A DNA stretch of 64,000 nucleotides, taken from Phaeosaccion multiseriatum (Eukaryota; Ochrophyta, other classes). Every line of letters starts with the position of its first letter. Positions within the stretch are counted from its first letter, which is position 1. Shown here piece by piece: positions 21,303 through 33,311 of this stretch. The translations under genes were made by a program, and so were the position numbers. The stretch lies in NCBI GenBank assembly GCA_965112735.1, contig OZ218951.1, forward strand, positions 5,146,001 through 5,210,000, written 5' to 3'. The notes beneath the pieces are model-generated. The model was not told the origin of the DNA. It worked only from the letters and a program-made list of their open reading frames with translations, and did no database searches.

Positions 21303-22250
21303 CAAGCTCCCCTCCCCTCTCTTTTCTGAACCGAAACTCATTCATGTGAAACTCTTACTTCGTAGTACCTAACAAATATAGAGGAGCCAGCGATACTCAG
21401 GGGAAGAAATAGTAAGCAATGGGTATTTCTGTCCCAGCTTGTCATTCTGACGGCCTTTCCACCGGTGAAGTCGCTATTACCCTAGCCCTCAGTAGCGAAG
21501 GATTCTCACTCCTGTTGCCGCTTTGTCCGAGTTCGACTGCCGATGGTGTCTCAAGAGGCCGAGAAGGTCAACGCGTGTGTGCATGCGTGCGCGTCGCAGA
21601 ATAAGCTAACGTAATGTTTCCTCCCAAGAAAGCAAAAAAATGACGACAAAAACACCGGTGATTGGGTGTCCGAAAGTTGGGGTGTGGAGTAAGCGGGCGT
21701 CTGCAGCTTCTTATATAAGGGCCTTATGAACGAAGTTGAATGAAGCGAACATGGGTGCAGAGGCAGAGAGAGAGAGAGAGTGCTTTCCTCGCTAAACACC
21801 TCTCTCCCTGCTCCCGCCGCTGTTGGACACCTGCTGTTACAGACAAGATGCCGTACTACCAACTGCCGCACCACAACAAACAGGCATGGCCCACCCAATG
21901 GGCCAGGCGGAAGAAGCCCTCCCTCCATCATTTGAGTTGAGCAACACAAGCAGCCAAGGCCACAGCCAGCGACACAATACCTCACCACCAGGCCCACACG
22001 TGTCGGGCCTCAACACAGCTGCTCACTCGCAAGCAAGCCCCGCCCCTCCTCCCCTCCCATCAGCAGGCCCTCCCCATATGCGCCGGTTTGCCCTTATCGC
22101 ATGGTCCCATTGGCCCGTTCTTCGTCTGTCTGAACTCAGTCTCTCGCCCTCTCTCTGTCTGTCTTTCTCTCTCTCTCTCTCTCATTCGGTTGCTTGCGTC
22201 CATCAGTTCATCAAGGGGGAAACTGAGTGTCTCTCTCTGTTCCTCTCCCT
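21303..22250. other. Spacer between ankyrin gene 1 and Rpn10
   Basis: No convincing gene on either strand. There is a short (GA)n run at 21766-21780 and a (CT)n patch at 22140-22185. The right side should contain the Rpn10 3' UTR. Confidence 0.5.
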
Positions 22251-22763
22251 CTATTTCTTGCTCTCGTCGTCCTTCTTCTCCTCCTCTTTCTTGCCCACCT
22301 GAGCCATGGCGGCCTACAAAGCATTGTAGAGGATTTCATCACGTTCACAGAACAACGTACCGAGAGATAGAGGCAGGGAGGGAGGGAGGGGGGGGGGGCG
22401 GTGAATGAATGTACCAAAGTGGCACAACAAACGACGACGGAGTGGGGGGGAGGAGGGGGAGGAGGGGGAGAAGGAGGGGTGCGATAGAGAGCAAAGTCTT
22501 CCCTTCCGGGGGGGAAAGCATGGTCGCCAGAAAAGACAAGTGACGCAAGGGCACCACCAGGAGGCCTGGGTACGCACACACGCACACACGCCCTACCCCT
22601 CCTCCCCCTCCTACCTTGATGCGGGGGTCGTTTTGGTCCACCCCCGGGATCTGTCCGAGGAGGTTCTGCACGAAGGCAGGGTCGATAAAGTCATCCGCCC
22701 CCCCCCCTGCGGCCTCGCCCGCCGCACCAGAGCTCTCGGCTGAAGAGTCAAGCAATGTGTTTA

Positions 22764-22814
<51 letters not shown>

Positions 22815-22849
22815 ATGTGTTTGTGTGTGTTTATGTGTTTGTGTGTGTA

Positions 22850-22891
<42 letters not shown>

Positions 22892-22916
22892 ATGTGTTTG
22901 TGTGTGTGTGTGTTTA

Positions 22917-22961
<45 letters not shown>

Positions 22962-25844
22962 GTGTATTTGTGTGCGGGTTTGTGCATGTGTGTGTGCGTT
23001 TGTGTGTGAGTGCGTGTGTGTGGGGGGAGGGGGGTGCGTGGGAGAAAGCAGACAGCAGGGAGAGACCATAGTGAGCGAGTGGTTGAAAGAGAGAGAATTC
23101 AAGCTTGAGCTTAGCTTCCTGAAAACAAACCAACCACACCACAGAAGCCACCCACACTCTCTCCGCCCACCCAAGGAAGCGAAGTCAACCCCTCTCTCCC
23201 CCATGTGCTCTACCCCTTTCCTTCTTCTGAACCCTTTCCTTCTGCTGGACCGACCGACAGACCAACCGACCGACCAATCGGCTGACTGACTGACCTGCCG
23301 CTGCCGTATCACCAACTGCTGCTGCTACTGCTGCTGGCTCCGCTCCCGCTGGGGGCTCTGCCTCTGCGTCTGGCTCCTCCGACATGCTCATTTGCAGTGC
23401 CAGCTTCATGGCCTCGTACTCCTCCTAAAGGGGGGCAGGGAGGGGGGCAGAGACGGGCGGGGAGAGGTTTCGGGTGAGAGGGCGAGAGGTTTCTGTGGCG
23501 GCGAGAAGCGGTTTCTGAAGACTGTTAAAGGACAACGAACACATGAGACTTCGTGGGGGCGGATGTTGGAGGAGGGGGGAGAGGCGACACCTCTCGTTGA
23601 AATGTCCACGTACGCACAGGGACACAGAGAGTGCCGAGGGTCAACAAGCAAGCTCAACACTAAACTGAGCAATCTCAAGACTAAACCGGTCCTGATATGA
23701 ACTAATCCTCGTCTCAATGATTGGTTGACTGATTGATTTGTCTCACCTTGTCCATCCCGTCCGCTCCGCCCTCCTCCTCTACGGACATGGCCAGAGCTTG
23801 TTGCAGAAGGGCGTCGTGGTCGTCGACATTGGCTGGGGTGGAGAGCCAACACGTGCATGAGGAGCAGGTGAGGGTACGGGATGTGTGGGGGGGGGGCGGG
23901 GTTGAGGTTGAGGAAGGTACAGAGAAGAGGAAAACGGAAAGGGAAAGGGAAAGGGAAGGAGGAAGAGGAGGAGGAGGAGGCGGGGAAGGTAGGTAGAGAG
24001 AGAGGGAAAGAGGGAGAGAGAGACAGAGACAGAGAGAGGGAGAAAGGAGCATTGGGCGCACGATCCGCAGCTATCGGGGGGACGGATGCATCCCCAAAGG
24101 AGTCGAACAAAGGACGTTCATACATTCCAGTAACAAACAGTTCCACGAGCAGACACCACGCACTCACGCACACACACACGCACGCACACACGCACAATCA
24201 TACGCACACGCATATGCACCGTACCTGGGGTGGCAGCAGCAGCAGCAGCAGCGGGTGTTTCGGCGGCTGTGGCAGCAGCATCAGCAGCGGCGTCCACTTC
24301 CATAAGGTCGCCAGCCTTGGCCTCCTGCGCGGTCACCGATGGAGTGGGAGAGGGGGGAGGAGGGAAATGCCAGCGGCTGTCAGGGGGGGGGGGGGGGCGG
24401 GGGAGTGGGGACACAGACATAGACAGACGGCCTTGCTCTTGCCCGCCCGCTCACCTGCACAGAGCCTCAATGAAAGAAAACCCCCACTCACTGACTCTCT
24501 AACTCCCCCACTGACTCCCTCCCTCCCTCCCTCCCTCCCTCCCTCACCTCTGCCACAACTGCTTCTCCCTCTCCTCCTGCTGCTGCTCCACCGCTCTCCG
24601 CCGCCGCGGCCTCCTGCCTCGCCCTTTCTTCCTCCATGGACACACGCAAGGCCATTGCGAGCTCGGGGTCCATGTTTGGGTCCACACCCCCAAAGTCTGC
24701 AAAGCCTCCTCCTCCCCCTCCGGCCCCTCCTGCTGCCGCTGCCGCCCCGGCACCTTCGTCTCCGCCCCCCCCACCCCCTCCGCCCATGGCTGAGAGAGAG
24801 AGATAGAGAGAGCGAAAGATAGAGAGAGAGGGGGGAGGATGAGGAGGATTAGGAGGAGGAGGAGGAGGAGGAAAGCTGCGGTGCTACAGCTGAGGAACCA
24901 GCCCGCATCACGAACCACGAGTGCGCGGTTGCTGTGTGTGCACAGGTAGCAGCTGCACTACTCACCTCCGCTGATGATGGGCGAGGAGATGAGCACATCC
25001 GAGGGGAGCATGCCGGAGGGAATGGTGACGAGGTGGGAGGAGCCGTCGCTGGAAGACAAGAGGAGAGGAAAAGGGAGAGGGAGCGGACAAATGGTTTTGA
25101 GACAGCTGGCCTTGCGATGGAGAGAGACAGGGGCTCCACACAGCCTTGCTCAGACTTGCCCTTGCCTACTTCAGCCTGGCACAGGAGCCTTTCGATCCCT
25201 CCCGGGGGGGCGACAGAGGGCTGACTGAAACTGAAACTGAAACTGAAACTGAAACGGAAACTAAATTCAGCCTGGCACTTGCCCTTGCCTCCCCTCCTTA
25301 CCTATTGGCAGCCTCAATGAAGGCCTCGAGCCGCCCCTGATTGTCCTCAATCTCTCCCATGGAGATGACGTCAATGGCAACGTTGTTCTTCTTCAGCAGC
25401 TTACCCACCTGACGTACCAAACAGTACAGAGGCCATACACAGGGTGAGGGTGAGGGGGAGGGAAACACGGAACGAGCCGAACCGAGGACCCAAGCACGTG
25501 CGCTTTCCCGCGTGCGCGTTGCGTGAAGGAGAGGGAGGTCCCTTCTCCTCCTCCTCCTCCTCCTCCTCCTCCTCCTCCTCCTCCTGCTCTTTTTTCTCCT
25601 CCTCCTCCTCCTCCTCCTCCTCCTCCTCCTCCTCCTCCTCCTCCTCCTCCTCCTGCTCTTCCTCCTCCTCCTCCTCCTCCTCACCGCCCCACCTCCCAAC
25701 TCCACCCCCCTCACCTTGACCATGGAGCTTGGCTCGTCGGAGAGGGGCGACGCCACAAAGATGATGATGCGCTGCTCGCCCACTTTGTTGCGGCGGTGCT
25801 TCAGGGCCAGCTGGAGGCATACGGAGACGGACGGGTAGGCGGAG

Positions 25845-25902
<58 letters not shown>

Positions 25903-27237
25903 TGAGAGACAGGAGAGAGAGGGAGAGACAGAGACAGAGAGAGAGGCAGAGACGGGCACAGAGACCATCAAGGGTCAGAGAGAGGCTCAGAGAGCGACAA
26001 AAAAAGACCGACATGGAACGTAGGTAGGAGGGGGGTTGGGAAAGCTCCATTTCCAAGCCTTTAAAAAGGTGACTCCTCCCCTCCCCCCGCCCCTCCTCTA
26101 CTCCCACGTCCCCACCCCACCCGTCCTTTCCCTTCCCTCCCGTCCCTACCTGAGCTATTTGCACGGCCTGAGCAAAGTTGGAGGCGCCGTGAATGGGCAA
26201 GTTGTGCAGAGAGGACAAAATCTTCCCCATGTCGTCAGTAGGGGACACGAGGAGCTCGGGACACTTGCCGGCCATCGTCAGCACACCTACTGTGTTCTCG
26301 GGGTTGGACTGGGATTGGGTTGGAATGGGTTGCATTGGATGGCAGTGAATGGGGAGGGGGAGGGGGGAGGGAGGGAAGGAGGGAGGGAAGGGGGGGTGAG
26401 AGGGAGGCAGTGAGTAAGTGAGAGGGGCCGACAGGCAGGTAGGTAACGAAGTACGGGGTAGAGAGAGAGCGCCAGCCCATCTTCCACACATGATGCCCTG
26501 CCCTTGCCCCGTGTGCCTGTCTGCCCGTACATTCGTCTTTGTCCCGCAGAGGAGGTTGGCGGCGTCGTGTTGGGCCTCCATGCGTGTGGGCACGTAGTCG
26601 CCATTGCGCATCCACTCCGAGTTGTCCAGGCTGAGGGGAAAGGGGTGGCAGCAGATAGGTGGGGGAAGGAAGGGGGTTACTATGGAGTGTGGTGAACCTA
26701 GTCGAGTCTGCCTCCCAGTCTGTGGCAGTATGACTGCAAAACGAGAAACCAAGGAAGGCTTGAAAGTGTCTCCCGACCGTCAACGATGAACAACGACGTG
26801 CTCTCCCGTTAGTGAGTCGCCTTGCGCTTCCCCCTTCTTCTCTGGTCTCCTTCCCTTCTCTTCCTCCTTCCCTTCCCCACTGTCACACTCTCCCCCGCGG
26901 CACTTGTGAAGTGCGTTGTGTGAGGTGTAGAGATGCTGCGCAGTCCCTCTCTTCCTTCCCATGGGCCCCCTTCCCCACGCTTCCCACATCGACACAACCC
27001 ACCACTTTGCAAGCTCTTCTTCCTAGTTCATGCCCTTTGCTAAGCCCAGCCCGTCAGAGGCCCCTCCGAGGAGGCAGCGGTCAAGAGCACTCGCAGAGAA
27101 CACTGCAGAAGCTCCAGCGGGAGGAACACCGCGCCACTTTGCCGCGAGGCAAGAGCCGAAGGTCCCCCCGCTTCCAAGCCACCAGCCGCAGAGCTCCCTA
27201 TTGATGCCACTCACCATATCATCGTAGACTCCGGCAT
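22251..27237 (-). CDS. RPN10: 26S proteasome ubiquitin receptor Rpn10 (PSMD4)
   Basis: Subunit of the 19S regulatory particle that captures ubiquitin chains. Twelve exons, in coding order: 27237-27215, 26630-26531, 26308-26150, 25810-25715, 25408-25302, 25048-24966, 24789-24548, 24324-24225, 23832-23747, 23424-23295, 22739-22615, 22313-22251; 437 residues. The VWA domain (1-190) opens with M-P-E-S-T-M-I-C-L-D-N-S-E-W-M-R-N-G-D and contains S-N-P-E-N-T-V-G-V and L-A-L-K-H-R-R-N-K. A Gly/Ala linker follows. Three ubiquitin-interacting motifs are visible: D-P-E-L-A-M-A-L-R-V-S-M-E-E-E (about 229), D-A-L-L-Q-Q-A-L-A-M-S-V-E-E-E (about 309) and E-A-M-K-L-A-L-Q-M-S-M-S-E-E (about 335). The tail has D-P-A-F-V-Q-N-L-L-G-Q-I-P-G-V-D and a Lys/Glu end. 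Human PSMD4 has two UIMs. Exon 23424-23295 contains a copy of the dispersed motif. Divergent from eL14. Confidence 0.95.
22762..22958. repeat. (GT)n tract in Rpn10 intron
   Basis: Nearly 200 bp of GT units broken by TTTATGTGTTT phrases, starting about 20 bp before the Rpn10 acceptor at 22740 when read on the minus strand. Confidence 0.9.
25545..25682. repeat. (TCC)n tract in Rpn10 intron
   Basis: About 138 bp of TCC with a few interruptions (ctcttttttctcc near 25587). On the minus-strand transcript it is (GGA)n. Confidence 0.9.
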
Positions 27238-27786
27238 GGTCGCTGCTGTGTCCGAGGCCTCGCCGCGAGCCGGCTTCCCTCCCCCTCGCTTCTCTCGCCT
27301 TCCTTCCCTCGCCCTGTTTGCTGCTGCTGCAAACGCCCGAAGCTTCTCCTTCGCGCACGCCCTTCTGCACCTCCTCCCACTTTTCGGCTGCCCTCACCCT
27401 CCTCTCCTTCTCTCCTCTTTAACACACTCAACAAAGCTGTTGAGGAGGGCGTTAAATACGTAAGGATTACGTAACGATAACGTAAGGCCACAGATGGCAC
27501 TCAAAGGCGACTCCAGGGGGGCGCTGAAGCTGATTGGCCTAGCACTTGAGAGAGAGAGAGAGCGTGGAAGGATGGTGAGAGCCAGCGGGAGAGGCCTCGA
27601 GGGAGAGGCTGGGTAGTTGGGGGGTGTGGGGGAGGGAGAGGGCCGTGCGTTTATGGCATTGCACCAGCGGTAGGGGCTGCTGCTGCTGTTTTGTTTTGAT
27701 GGCCGATGGAGCAAGAGGGAGAGGGGGTGGGGAGGAGAAGGGGAGGAGCAAGGGTAGAGTAGAGGCCGCGCAGGAGCAGCCTCAGG
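27238..27786. promoter_or_regulatory. Divergent promoter region of Rpn10 and eL14
   Basis: The 549 bp between the two start codons holds no gene and must contain both promoters and 5' UTRs. The striking element is the ACGTAA triplet at 27458-27485. No TATA box is obvious. Confidence 0.6.
27458..27485. promoter_or_regulatory. Three ACGTAA sites at exact 11-bp spacing
   Basis: ACGTAA occurs at 27458, 27469 and 27480. The middle site extends to ATTACGTAAC (27466-27475), which fits the palindromic RTTACGTAAY consensus bound by C/EBP- and PAR-type bZIP dimers. Spacing near one helical turn would put all three on the same DNA face. It lies 221 bp from the Rpn10 ATG and about 300 bp from the eL14 ATG. 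Confidence 0.5.
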
Positions 27787-29925
27787 ATGGTGAGGGGAAG
27801 GGGAAAGAGAAGACGGTGGATCTGCGGAGCCCGAGCAGAGGGCACACACGTCTCCCCCAACCATCCTCAGCTGGAAAATGGCATTGGGAGGCACGTTGCT
27901 GCTGCTGCTGCTGCTGCTGGTGGTGATGGCAGCTCGTGGTGCACAAGTCTGATTCCTTCGGGTACCTTAGCTTGGGTTATGTGCAGTCCCGTAGCCCTGA
28001 ATCACCGCACGAGCACCATTAGTTGCGCCTCCTAACCCCTTCCTCTATCCGCCCCCCTCTCTGATGTCTCTGCACCCATCTTGACAGGCTTTCCGGCGCT
28101 TCGTAGAGATTGGCCGTGTGTGCCTAGTGAACTACGGGGAGGATACCGGCAAGCTGGTCATCGTCCAGGATGTTGTAGATACCAACAAGGTGGGTTATAC
28201 ATGAAAGACAAGAGGGCGAGGGGCGGGATGGAGACGGCTACCTCCCTCACCCACAGCGGCTCTTGATCTATTCATGGCGTGCGTGAGATGATGGAACGAA
28301 CGAGAAGAAGACTGGGAATGTGTGAAAGAGCCCGGGATTGAAGCTAGAGGGAGAGAGAGAAGGCGACTTTGAGCCATCGGAGGAGCGCAGAAGCGAGAGG
28401 GAGAGATCCTCAGGGCAGTGCAGGGGAAAGGGTGTCTTTGTCCTTGCGTTGGCTTGGCTGCGGGGGTGTAGCGGGGTAGTGCCGAGAACGGTACGAGCGC
28501 CAGGGGGGCTGCGACAAAGGAGGAGGCCCCATGACCGTCACTGTGGCGACACTTTGCGTGAATGAAGGCATACAATGATGGCGACTATGTCCGTCCCTTT
28601 ACTGGTGAAGGGGGCGGAGGACATCGATGGAGGTGGTGGGAGGGCGAGGGAGGGAGGGAGGAAGGAGCGGAGGGGGCTTCTCTGTCCTTGACAGAGATCT
28701 CAAGCTGAACCGATCTGCGGCTCGCCTTCTTCAGCAAGTGCAACGCGGTCACAGTGTTGGGCCTCTTAGTCCTGTCCTTCCCGAGTGAGATGGGCCTGCC
28801 GGCCCAAGCAGCACAAGGGCGGCGTGCGCCTGGCCACTCAATCACATGTCGTCTCGGGTATACCCAGGCCGGGAGAGAGACACAGAGAGAGAGAGAGAGA
28901 GAGAGAGCAGGGGGGGAGGGGAGGGGGGGGGGCTTGATCCCCTGGGGACTGATATTGTCCTTGCGACGTGTTGGATTGGAATTGAAGGGAGGAGGCCGGA
29001 TGGCCGCATGGGGCTCTTGAGGGGCTGAGAAACGGCGAAGGGGGATGGTTCGTGGTGGGGCTGTGAATCACCAACACGCATCAGTAGCACAGTAGCACTG
29101 TTAAGGGAGGAGATGGGCTCCAGGGGGAATGAGTGGAGCGTTTGCGTTTGGAGGCGGATGGATGGGGACGACCAGACGAAGCGGTGGAGCCTGTATCTAG
29201 CACCTGTGGATGCTTCTCGTCTGACCCTCCCACCCCCACCCCTCTCCCCTCCCTCCCCTGCCTTGGCTATCCATCTCTCTTACCGTCTCTCCCTCCTCAT
29301 CTACTGCCATCCCCCCCCCCCCCCCTTCTCAGGCGTACTGCGTGGACTTCACAGGCACACAGCGCAAGGTCATTACCCTGAAGCGCCTGTCCCTCACTGA
29401 CTTCACCGTGCCCATTCTGCGTAACACTCGCACCAAGGGTGTTGTGGCGGCTGTCGCGGTGAGAGACGAGGGAGTTTTAGTTTTAGTGTGTTTCTATTTC
29501 TATTTCCATGTACTTTTTCTGTACCGTCTTTTCTATCGTGTCTGTGCCACCGTGAGTGGCTTTCTTTCCCTCGTCTGCTCCAAGTCCCAAAGCCACCCCC
29601 CCTTTCCATCCTCTATGTCTGCATCATGTCTACATGCCTGGTCTATCATCTAATGCCCATTTTGTTTTTCTCCACCCCCCCCCCCCCGCCTCCTTCTCTG
29701 CCCTCTCTCCTCCCTCCCACCTCCCCCCCCCCCCTCCACAACTCCATCACTCTCAAGGCGTCGGGTGTGGAGGAGAAGTGGGCGGCCACCGCCTGGGCGA
29801 AGCGTCTGGCAAGCAAGAAGAAGCGAGCAGCCAACACTGACTTTGATCGATTCCGCCTCATGATCGCTCGCAAGCAGAAGAGCCGCATCGTCAGCAAGAA
29901 GATGGAGACCCTCGTCAAGGCATAG
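27787..29925 (+). CDS. RPL14: 60S ribosomal protein eL14
   Basis: Structural protein of the large cytosolic ribosomal subunit. Exons: 27787-27789 (ATG only), 28088-28189, 29333-29458, 29758-29925; 132 residues, all junctions phase 0. The protein reads [18 protein letters not shown], matching the eL14 KOW-like start, then [12 protein letters not shown], and the conserved W-A-A-T-A-W-A-K-R and [12 protein letters not shown] near the C-terminus. The first coding exon is only the start codon: ATG is followed directly by GTGAGG, a good donor, in the same place where eL14 needs a single Met. No other ATG joins in phase upstream as neatly. Highly expressed in general; the first intron may carry regulatory sequence. 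Confidence 0.93.
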
Positions 29926-30229
29926 GCAGTTACAGAACATGTGATGTCTGCTCCACAATCTCTAAAACAATGCAAGTAACTCTCACATGAGGAAGGAAGG
30001 AAATTAGTTATCCAACAGTTACAGAAATTTCAGCTGTCTACCCCCCTCTCTCCCTTCTGTCCTCTCCTATCCCTCTCCTTTCAGAAGGGAGTGGCATATC
30101 GAGGGTTCTTTCAGCAGCAGCAGTAGTAGCAACACGAGGAGAAGGTGTCCAAACGGGAAGCCGCAACAGCAGCTCGCGGAGGAAGAGCACGCTGACGAAA
30201 GGGACGCCCCGTCGTAGGCGTGGTCAATC
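29926..30229. other. Spacer between eL14 and the STPG gene
   Basis: About 300 bp with no coding signal; holds the eL14 3' end and the 5' UTR of the next gene. Confidence 0.5.
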
Positions 30230-31489
30230 ATGCCTGGCGATAACCCTTTGTGGACGTTCCCAGGATCGAAGAGGTTTCGAAAAAAGGTAGGGGGAGAAGG
30301 AGGAGCCTGCAGTACCTCACTACCACCACCAGCACCACCAGCAGCAGCAGCAGCAGCAGCGGCGGCGGCGGCAGCAGAAGCAGCAAGCAGCAGTTGGAAG
30401 CACGTTCTCTTTTGTCTCAAGCAAACTCACTCGCCACCTTCGTCACCTGACATATGGTGCAGAGGGCTTCTCCCTCGAAGCTCATGTCCCTTCCTCTCCT
30501 CCTCCTCCAGCTGCTGCTTCTGCTGCCACCACCATCATTTCGTTCCTCTGATAATTTCCTTCCTCTGTCTTCTCTCCCCGCGAGGATGTATCAGCTCCCA
30601 ACACCCGCCTCTCCCCGCGGATCCCTACCAACCTACCCTACAGAGGCACAAACCTCGTTCCATGTGGACAAGCAATCTTTTCCCACCCTCCCTCGGCCCT
30701 GTCCTTCTTTGACTGAGTCCCTTTATATCCGCCTGCTCTCCCTTTCTCTGACCTATCTCTATCTGTACACGAGCAGAAAGCATCCGGTCCCGGACCGGGG
30801 TCCTACCGCATCACCACCACCCTCAAACAGGCTCCCCAGGGAGGGGGCTTCGGCGGAGGGCTGAGCTACGCAGAGAGGAGAGAGAGGGATCATGAGAGGT
30901 GGGGTGTGTGTGTGTGTGCCTGTGCGAAGAGTGGGGTGGGGCGGGAGGGAGGGAGGGAGGGAGGAGAAGGATCGGAGGACGTCGTGCATCGAGGTGCACA
31001 ATCGAACACTACTCGGGAAGCAGAGTGGGGAAGGGAGGTCCTGCCGTGCTGAAGGAGCAACACGGACCGGAGGGGACGTACAATGGGGAGGAGAGGGGGG
31101 GGAGACAGAGAAGAGCGGACTAGAGGAGGAGGTTATGCTCTTCAGTACTCCCTTACCCTCCCCTCTCCCGTCCTGTCGCAGTTGTGTCCTCACGCTCACC
31201 CTCACCCTCGTCCTCCGCGCCCCCTACCCTCCCCCTCCCCCCCCCCCTCTCCTTGGTCGACACAAATGGCCCAAAAGGAGCCTGAAGCACCAAGATGAAG
31301 CAGGGCCGGGGCCGGGAGCTTACACCGTGAAGTAAGACGCACGCATACCTTGGCCACTCTGTTAAACATGTGTACTTCTATGTATTCAACTATGAACGGC
31401 TCCTCCCTCTCTCTCCCCTCCCCTCTCTCTTCACTCTTTTTATTCTCTTCTCTCTTTCCACTCTCTCTCGCCCTACCCCCCTTCCTCCA

Positions 31490-31533
<44 letters not shown>

Positions 31534-32003
31534 TCGGTTGAGACCTCAAGAGCGTATTCGGCGTGGAGGGGGTGCGGTGCCCACACCCCCCCAGCTGCTC
31601 AATAGCGTCGTCACTAGTTACTATCGACTGACTACTACCTTGTTCCCTCCTCCTCCTCCTCCTCCTCCTCCTCCTCCTCCTCCTCCTCCTCCTCCTCCTC
31701 CTCCTCCTCCTCCTCCTCCTCCTCCTCCTCCTCCTCCTCCTCCTCCTCCTCCTCCTCCTCCTCCTCCTCCTCCTCCTCCTCCGCCTCCTCCCCCTCCTCC
31801 TCCTCCTCCTCCTCCTCCTCCTCCTCCTCCTCCTCCTCCTCTTCCTCCTCCACTCACAGCGGCCGACGAGACCGGCCGATATCCTTCGGTACAAAACCCC
31901 CCGCCAAGGAAAAGGACAGGTACGATGTCCAATGGATTGATGAATTCTCGCCAGTTTGAGTGCTTCTTGCATGTTAAGTCAAGGATGAGGCAATTCGAAT
32001 GTG

Positions 32004-32042
<39 letters not shown>

Positions 32043-32644
32043 ACAGCGAGCGAGGGACACTTCTTGAATGATGCCTCTCTACCTCTCTTGGGCTGGCTCA
32101 GTGCTGCTCACTCACTGTACGCCTTTTACGGGGAGCAACGTTGCTGCCTTACATCCACCTTGCTCTTGGGGCTGACTCCTGTCATTCCTTACTGTGCTTC
32201 CCTCTCTTTTACTGACTTACACATGTACGTCGTGGATATACCTACCCCTTCTCTTTTGCTGGCTTACTCTGCGGTGCGTGGTGGACTCGCCCCCTTCTCT
32301 TTCTTCCCCTCTACCACCCTTCTGCTGCCATCCATTCAATGGATTGCACAGCACACCGGGCCCTGGGGCTTACACCATCAACCGGCCGCCCTGCGGACGA
32401 CAGAAAGGCTACAGTCTCTATGGCCGAGACTTCCTCCCCGAGAGTAACTCCTCCTCCCCCGGACCTGCCCACTACATGCCCACCGGGGGCAAGAAGGGGG
32501 GCATCTCCTTCGGACAGAGGTTGGAGGATAAGCGTTTCTCTGCAGCGGGGGAGCTCATCACGCCAGGTAGGTAGGAGGGTGGGTAGTAAGTCAAGGGGAG
32601 GAGGGCGGGTGGAGAGATAGAGTGAGACAGCGAGCGAGAATGAA

Positions 32645-32700
<56 letters not shown>

Positions 32701-33280
32701 CATGGAGAGGCAGCGAAGGTGCATTGGAAAGGGGCGGGTAGGTCGACGCTTGGCATAATCTTTTGTCATGTGTTTTGCATTCCCTCCAACCCCCCGCCCC
32801 ACACACCTCCCCCCCGCATCTCCTCAGCTCCCTCACCTCTCCTTGCCTCCTTGCCTCCTTTCTCTCTCCCCCCCCCCCCCCCCCTCTCTCTCTCCCTGTC
32901 TCTCTCTCCCTCTCTCTCTCTCTCTCTCCCTCTCTCTCTCTACCCCTCTCTGACACTCTCTCTTGCCCCATGTGCCTCCAACTGGCCCTCTATCTACGCC
33001 TGCGCAGGACCTGGGGCGTACTCAGACACGCGCACTCGGGGCGGTGGATACTCCATGGTCGGAAGGTGCGCTTGCAAGCCTCCCGGAGAGAGAGAGAGAG
33101 AGTGGGGGGATGTACACTCTCATACCCCTTTTGCTTGCGTGACTCTGGTGGCCCGTGGGGACCTCTCTCTGAGTCTACCTGCCCTCGCACTATTCTCTTG
33201 TTTCTTTCCCTTACCCCCCCCCTCTCCTCCTCCTCCTCCTCCTCCTCCTCCTCCTCCTCCTCCTCCTCCTCCTCCTCCTC

Positions 33281-33311
<31 letters not shown>

